Below, piece after piece: positions 7,401 to 9,553 of a stretch of 9,553 nucleotides of DNA. Under the pieces are notes generated by a model that saw nothing but the letters and a program-made list of their open reading frames with translations, did not search any database and was not told where the DNA came from. The position numbers and the translations under genes were made by a program. Source of the DNA: a candidate division WWE3 bacterium CG_4_9_14_3_um_filter_43_9 (lineage in GTDB: Bacteria > Patescibacteriota > CPR3 > GCA-002780085); contig PFXB01000047.1 of the NCBI GenBank assembly GCA_002791435.1, forward strand, positions 1 to 9,553. Direction: 5' to 3'. Within the stretch, counting starts at the first letter, position 1; the number at the start of each line of letters is the position of its first letter.

Positions 7401-7448
7401 TAGGGATGAGGGGTGTAATATGTTCAACAGATTAAAAGTCCGAGGATT

Positions 7449-7493
7449 ACCCCATTTGTGCTGGAAATTAAAAAATATGGTTTAGAGATTTAA
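7449..7493 (+). pseudogene. 3' remnant of a second MNT nucleotidyltransferase gene
   Basis: The frame ending in TAA at 7491-7493 reads TPFVLEIKKYGLEI, which matches the C-terminus of the intact MNT protein (TPLVWEIKKYGLEM) at 11 of 14 residues. At DNA level 7463-7495 matches 8852-8884 at 30 of 33 bases, and two of the three changes are silent, so the copies diverged while both were still coding. Upstream the frame meets a TAA at 7416-7418, and nothing else of MNT or HEPN is left: the GSx10DxD active site is gone. The remnant runs tail-to-tail into hicA, whose stop codon and last two codons lie inside it. It is best explained as a duplicated HEPN-MNT locus with a large internal deletion. Confidence 0.8.
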
Positions 7494-7703
7494 AAACATC
7501 TCCACCGTCAAATCCGCCCCTTTGATAATGTTTACTAAGGTGCCTTTTTTCAGTGTTTTACCTGCATGCATCGGAATAACCACTTGTTTTCCATTTGGAT
7601 GCCTTAAGACATAATGACTGCCTTTTATCCGGTCGAGGCAAAACCCTCCCTTCTGCAATTTCTTGAAGGCTTCTTGGGGCGTAATAATGGGAAGTTTGGT
7701 CAT
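7482..7703 (-). CDS. hicA: HicA-family mRNA interferase toxin
   Basis: HicA toxins are small dsRBD-like ribonucleases that cleave mRNA and are held in check by HicB. The 73-residue protein has the family pattern: an N-terminal helix (ITPQEAFKKLQKGGF, 7-21), then GSHYVLRHPNG at 28-38, where His30 matches the catalytic histidine, then VVIPMHAGKTLKKGTL at 41-56 and a final helix. The length is normal. Its ATG overlaps the hicB stop as ATGA (7700-7703), so translation is probably coupled. The stop codon and the final Asn-Leu are encoded inside the fossil MNT 3' end on the opposite strand, so the tail of hicA may have been remade by that rearrangement; the catalytic part is unaffected. The antitoxin-first order differs from E. 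coli hicAB but is common elsewhere. Confidence 0.92.
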   Translation of the reverse strand: MTKLPIITPQEAFKKLQKGGFCLDRIKGSHYVLRHPNGKQVVIPMHAGKTLKKGTLVNIIKGADLTVEMFLNL

Positions 7704-7987
7704 ACGAAAAGAGGTTTGTTTCCGGTGATATTGATTTTAACGGGAATATCAAGGATGTAACTTTCTTCAAAAGCTTCTTCTGGAATTGGATCGCCGTGAG
7801 CAATCAGAGTTTCTACGTAACCCTCGATTGCTTCCTTGATATTGGCAGTTGTTTCTTCATATGTTTCACCTTGCGAAACGCATCCGGGAAGTGTAGGACA
7901 ATAAGCATAGAAACCGCCTTCTTGGGCGGCTTTGATCACGGCAACGAATCGATAATTTTGGTATTGAATAGTTTTTTTCTTGTCCAT
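7700..7987 (-). CDS. hicB: HicB-family antitoxin, single domain
   Basis: HicB binds and neutralises HicA. The 95-residue protein shows the family core GGFYAYCPTLPGCVSQGETY (24-43), followed by EETTANIKEAIEGYVE, the partial RNase H-like HicB fold. After about residue 65 only a short beta-like tail (ILDIPVKINI) remains. The ribbon-helix-helix or HTH DNA-binding domain found in larger HicB proteins is not visible, so autoregulation by direct operator binding is doubtful. ATG at 7987 is the first good start; the Shine-Dalgarno sequence is weak. It precedes hicA with a 4-bp overlap and diverges from the HEPN-MNT pair across a 200-bp gap that holds both promoters. Confidence 0.92.
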   Translation of the reverse strand: MDKKKTIQYQNYRFVAVIKAAQEGGFYAYCPTLPGCVSQGETYEETTANIKEAIEGYVETLIAHGDPIPEEAFEESYILDIPVKINITGNKPLFV

Positions 7988-8012
7988 AATTATTCTTTAA
8001 GGTTCTATCTGC

Positions 8013-8040
8013 ATTCTACCACACCTTGTCTATAAAACAA
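8013..8040 (-). promoter_or_regulatory. hicB promoter with overlapping inverted repeat
   Basis: On the minus strand TTGTTT (8040-8035) and TAGAAT (8018-8013) are 16 bases apart, about 25 bases before the hicB ATG. The inverted repeat CTTGT-N7-ACAAG (8025-8041) covers the -35 box and most of the spacer, a fitting place for an operator. Confidence 0.55.
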
Positions 8041-8045
8041 GAACT

Positions 8046-8061
8046 TTGCACCGAGGTGCAA
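8046..8061. repeat. Palindrome TTGCACC-GA-GGTGCAA (copy 6)
   Basis: Perfect 7-base arms with a 2-base centre. It equals copy 1 with the three central bases TCC deleted. It lies just upstream of the hicB -35 box and 8 bases before the 39-bp repeat of the HEPN-MNT locus. Confidence 0.8.
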
Positions 8062-8069
8062 GATCATCA

Positions 8070-8108
8070 TTATATGGAAAAGCAAGATTGGTGAAGGAGT
8101 ATATATGA
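8070..8108. repeat. ~40-bp upstream repeat of HEPN-MNT locus, intact copy
   Basis: This is the partner of 7361-7400. It ends in GAAGGAG-TATAT-ATG, a good ribosome-binding site and start, but that ATG is followed at once by AAT TGA. It may be the vestige of a lost small gene ahead of HEPN, or only chance. Confidence 0.7.
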
Positions 8109-8149
8109 ATTGAACAATTTAGCAGTTTAGTTATTCGGCAATTTTAAAA

Positions 8150-8178
8150 TTGCCATCTCTCCTTTTTTTTGCTATGAT
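8150..8178 (+). promoter_or_regulatory. HEPN-MNT promoter, probably leaderless
   Basis: TTGCCA (8150-8155) and TATGAT (8173-8178) are separated by exactly 17 bases, a near-consensus sigma-70-type promoter. Only 9 bases lie between the -10 box and the ATG at 8188, so transcription should begin at or within a few bases of the start codon. No Shine-Dalgarno sequence could then be on the transcript. Confidence 0.7.
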
Positions 8179-8187
8179 CTATCCAAG

Positions 8188-8577
8188 ATGTTAAACCAAG
8201 AAATGATTAATTATTGGAAGAAAAGCGCATGTGAAGATATCATCACGGCAGAAGGACTTTTCCGCATAGGAAGATATTTACCGTGTCTTTTTTATTGTCA
8301 TCTTTTTCTTGAAAAAATAATCAAGGCTTTGGTCGTCAAAGACACGGGCAAAACCGCACCGTTTGGCCATAAACTCACCAGACTTGTAAAATTTATATCT
8401 TCGGTTAATTTTACCCCGGAACAACTGGATCTTTTAGATGAAGTTACAGCCTTTAATATTAAAGCCAGATACGAAGATTATAAGTTTGCCGTGCATAAAA
8501 AGGCTACCCAAGAATACACCCAAGATTATCTTACAAAAACTAAGGCATTCTACCTATGGTTACAAGAAAAACTCTAG
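8188..8577 (+). CDS. HEPN-domain protein (toxin-side partner of MNT)
   Basis: HEPN proteins paired with MNT nucleotidyltransferases usually act as RNases in toxin-antitoxin systems. The 129-residue all-alpha protein has the family layout: helix 1 SACEDIITAEGLF (13-25), RYLPCLFYCHLFLEKIIKAL (29-48) with the conserved helix 2 pattern, GHKLTRL (60-66), and ARYEDYKFAVH (93-103) near the C-terminus. The canonical catalytic RX4-6H motif is not clearly present; the nearest pair is Arg94 and His103, eight residues apart. This fits the COG2250-like branch with a conserved 'ARY' motif, so RNase activity is uncertain. ATG 8188 sits 9 bases after a strong -10 box. The gene overlaps the downstream MNT gene by 22 bp, an arrangement typical of HEPN-MNT pairs. 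Confidence 0.85.
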   Translation: MLNQEMINYWKKSACEDIITAEGLFRIGRYLPCLFYCHLFLEKIIKALVVKDTGKTAPFGHKLTRLVKFISSVNFTPEQLDLLDEVTAFNIKARYEDYKFAVHKKATQEYTQDYLTKTKAFYLWLQEKL

Positions 8578-8882
8578 ATCCAAAAGTTTCCCGTTCCATA
8601 AAACGCTTTGTCAGTTTAATCCGTTCTCAGGGATTTCCTATCAAATCTGCCATTCTTTTTGGTTCTTGGGCTAAAGGTAAACAAACCACAGAAAGCGATA
8701 TAGACCTCTGTTTGATTTCTCCAAAATTCGGAAGGGATGAAATCGAAGAGCTTCAGTTTCTCTTGAAACAGGCCCGCAACATTGACGATCGTTTAGAACC
8801 TATACCCCTTTCAGTTACGGATTATACGCAAAATACCACCCCCTTAGTTTGGGAAATTAAAAAATACGGCTTAGAGATGTAA
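8556..8882 (+). CDS. MNT-type minimal nucleotidyltransferase (MntA-like antitoxin)
   Basis: Minimal nucleotidyltransferases paired with HEPN proteins are antitoxins; MntA of the Shewanella type VII system AMPylates its HepT partner. This 108-residue protein carries the polymerase-beta-like signature GS-x10-DxD: Gly36-Ser37, then Asp48 and Asp50. A third acidic position is probably Glu81 (RLEPIPLS), so the metal site looks complete and the enzyme probably active. The ATG at 8556 has AAGG about 10 bases upstream and lies inside the 3' end of the HEPN gene, consistent with coupled translation. The C-terminus (TPLVWEIKKYGLEM) is the part duplicated as a fossil at 7449-7493. No terminator hairpin follows directly. 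The AMPylation role is inferred from the family, not shown by the sequence. Confidence 0.9.
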   Translation: MVTRKTLDPKVSRSIKRFVSLIRSQGFPIKSAILFGSWAKGKQTTESDIDLCLISPKFGRDEIEELQFLLKQARNIDDRLEPIPLSVTDYTQNTTPLVWEIKKYGLEM

Positions 8883-9170
8883 AATCAACTCCCTTCATAT
8901 AATTTCCTCTTGCAATTTTTGTCCGCTTTGGTTTCGTCTTTTCAAGTTAGAGAGTGGGTAAAAGTTCCGGATGAATTCAAATTGCTACTCATCCCTTTTA
9001 GCTTGATTTGTACAGGTCATGCTGAACTCGTTTCAGCATCCAGTACAGATCCCAAAACCATCGCAGTTTGCAGGTTCCCGCCAAAGGCGGTGACAAGTTC
9101 GGGATGACGACAAGAAAGATTCAAAATGAGTATATGCGAAACATGTAGAATAAAGGAAATTGCGGATTTT
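8883..9170. other. Non-coding gap with one REP-like element
   Basis: No plausible gene was seen on either strand between the MNT stop and the tRNA terminator. The short open frames here lack start signals, cross the repeat and match no known family. The only structure is the inverted repeat at 9016-9108. Confidence 0.7.
9016..9108. repeat. REP-like imperfect inverted repeat GTCAT...ATGAC (second element)
   Basis: GTCATGCTGAACTCGTTTCA at the left pairs imperfectly with the right end GTGACAAGTTCGGGATGAC, and CCGCC-AAA-GGCGG forms an inner hairpin (9078-9090). Its GTCAT ends and general layout match the element at 7184-7297, though the interiors differ, so they are members of a class and not recent copies. 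Confidence 0.65.
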
Positions 9171-9238
9171 AAAAAAGTACTTGGGAACTTCGGGGTGGTT
9201 GGTGCTCGCGTGGCGAGCGACCACCCCGAAGGGTTCCC
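9171..9238 (-). terminator. Large hairpin terminator of tRNA-Val
   Basis: Read on the minus strand just after the tRNA, GGGAAC/GTTCCC (6 bp), TTCGGGGTGGT/ACCACCCCGAA (11 bp) and GCTCGC/GCGAGC (6 bp) stack into a stem of 23 pairs with a GTG/CAC loop. Six T residues (9176-9171) follow six bases after the stem. The stem is much longer than a typical terminator, so it may also be a mobile hairpin element placed at the tRNA 3' end. Confidence 0.7.
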
Positions 9239-9248
9239 TCCTTTCAAA

Positions 9249-9320
9249 TGGCAGGAGAGGGATTTGAACCCGTCCTCTCTGGGCTGTCAACCCAGTGCTC
9301 TACCATTGAGCTATCCTGCC
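9249..9320 (-). tRNA. tRNA-Val (anticodon GAC)
   Basis: The 72-base molecule starts GGCAGGATAGCTCAATGGTA on the minus strand. The acceptor stem GGCAGGA/TCCTGCC, D stem GCTC/GAGC with a 7-base loop, and anticodon stem CTGGG/CCCAG all pair fully. The anticodon loop TTGACAG gives GAC, reading GUC and GUU valine codons. The T loop TTCAAAT is canonical, but only three of five T-stem pairs form (ACGGG against CCCTC, mismatched at 49-65 and 50-64). A shifted pairing of GAGAGG with CCTCTC is possible. The discriminator is A and no CCA is encoded, so CCA must be added after transcription. The odd T stem lowers certainty that this copy is fully functional. Confidence 0.9.
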
Positions 9321-9471
9321 GATGGAGGCGGAATCTCCCCGCGGTTATCAGGCAGGGAAAAACCGCTCGTCTCCTCCCGGGACATAAGGAGAGGGCGGGT
9401 TGCCCCGCACTCTCCTTAGGATTTCGTGCGCTTGAGGGGGTCAAGCGCGAGAAGGAAGGTCGCCGAGGAGG
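9321..9471. other. GC-rich spacer with three hairpins
   Basis: GCGGTT/AACCGC (9341-9346 with 9361-9366), TAAGGAGAG/CTCTCCTTA with an inner GCGGG/CCCGC stem (9385-9418), and GCGCTTGA/TCAAGCGC (9428-9448) follow one another. None is trailed by a T-run on either strand. The base composition is visibly richer in G and C than the rest of the window. I see no gene here and cannot match it to a known structured RNA. Confidence 0.5.
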
Positions 9472-9553
9472 CTACTTCCCGGGATTCTGCCACACCAGTA
9501 CGACTTCGCCCTTTTGGACATCTTCCATGGCAAGTATCCTTCGGTATGAGTTG
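9472..9553 (-). CDS. Possible 3' end of a gene or very short ORF (unrecognised)
   Basis: On the minus strand a frame open to the window edge ends NSYRRILAMEDVQKGEVVLV then WQNPGK and TAG. An internal ATG at 9528 has AAGGA eight bases upstream, so an 18-residue peptide starting MEDVQKGE is an alternative reading. The residue pattern looks protein-like but I do not recognise it, and other frames here are open too. It would lie about 150 bp upstream of the tRNA. Confidence 0.3.
   Translation of the reverse strand, partial: NSYRRILAMEDVQKGEVVLVWQNPGK

Larger units (their letters stand above)
6857..7440. other. Long non-coding region rich in palindromes
   Basis: About 580 bp upstream of uvrA hold no convincing gene on either strand; the few open frames are short and match no family I know. 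The stretch contains a CCTGCCT hairpin, a pair of mutually inverted CACCTTCGAGGTG-like palindromes, a REP-like inverted repeat of about 114 bp, a TGCACCTT palindrome and two direct repeats. The first 60 or so bases must include the uvrA promoter. Confidence 0.75.

Noticed and set aside
3867..8061. A CRISPR-like reading of the repeated palindromes
   Set aside because: The copies are irregularly spaced, 13-17 bases long, vary in arm length and lie partly inside genes. No cas gene is present.
8108..8150. Small gene starting at the ATG after GAAGGAG (8105)
   Set aside because: The frame closes after two codons (ATG AAT TGA), so it cannot be an intact gene.
9126..9419. 97-codon plus-strand open frame
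   Set aside because: It runs through the terminator hairpin, antisense through the tRNA and into the GC-rich spacer. It has no family resemblance and is an artefact of the structured sequence.
9321..9553. tmRNA, RNase P RNA or SRP RNA at the right edge
   Set aside because: I looked for a T arm and terminal tRNA-like pairing, the P4 region of RNase P and the SRP tetraloop region and saw none. A terminal CCGCCTCCA-like run alone is not enough.

Overview
The window looks like a chromosomal stretch from an uncultivated, small-genome bacterium, most likely of the Candidate Phyla Radiation (Patescibacteria, perhaps Microgenomates-like). This is an inference from several traits: a UvrC that ends before the usual helix-hairpin-helix tail, compact overlapping genes, a tRNA without an encoded CCA, single-domain toxin-antitoxin genes and many short palindromes between genes. 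UGA is used as a normal stop (uvrA, uvrC, hicB), which argues against the recoded Gracilibacteria/Absconditabacteria lineages. No 16S rRNA or ribosomal protein gene is present to settle the taxonomy.

Positions 1-6856 hold one tightly packed minus-strand gene row, read from right to left: uvrA, a membrane-anchored transglutaminase-like protein, uvrC, a small four-helix membrane protein of the 'phage holin superfamily IV' type, and secG, which runs off the left edge. The uvrA/transglutaminase gap is about 5 bp, the transglutaminase and uvrC overlap, and the last two gaps are 15-20 bp, so an operon is likely. It joins nucleotide excision repair (UvrA, UvrC) with cell-envelope functions (transglutaminase fold, membrane protein, Sec translocon).

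Positions 6857-9248 are an accessory island. It starts with about 600 bp of non-coding DNA full of palindromes, followed by a minus-strand hicB-hicA toxin-antitoxin pair and a divergent plus-strand HEPN-MNT pair. A decayed 3' end of a second MNT gene lies tail-to-tail against hicA, and an upstream repeat is shared by the dead and live copies. The HEPN-MNT locus therefore seems to have been duplicated and one copy internally deleted. About 365 bp with a REP-like inverted repeat and a large terminator hairpin follow.

Positions 9249-9553 carry a minus-strand tRNA-Val(GAC) and a GC-rich, hairpin-rich tail with at most a very short or partial reading frame.

The most unusual thread is a small palindrome family with consensus TGCACCTC-N-GAGGTGCA and shorter variants. 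It occurs six times: twice at the uvrA/transglutaminase boundary, where both copies encode Leu-His-Leu-Gly-Gly in frame, and four times in the accessory island. On the operon's sense strand the two boundary copies contain GGAGGTG, a full Shine-Dalgarno sequence, paired inside its own hairpin.
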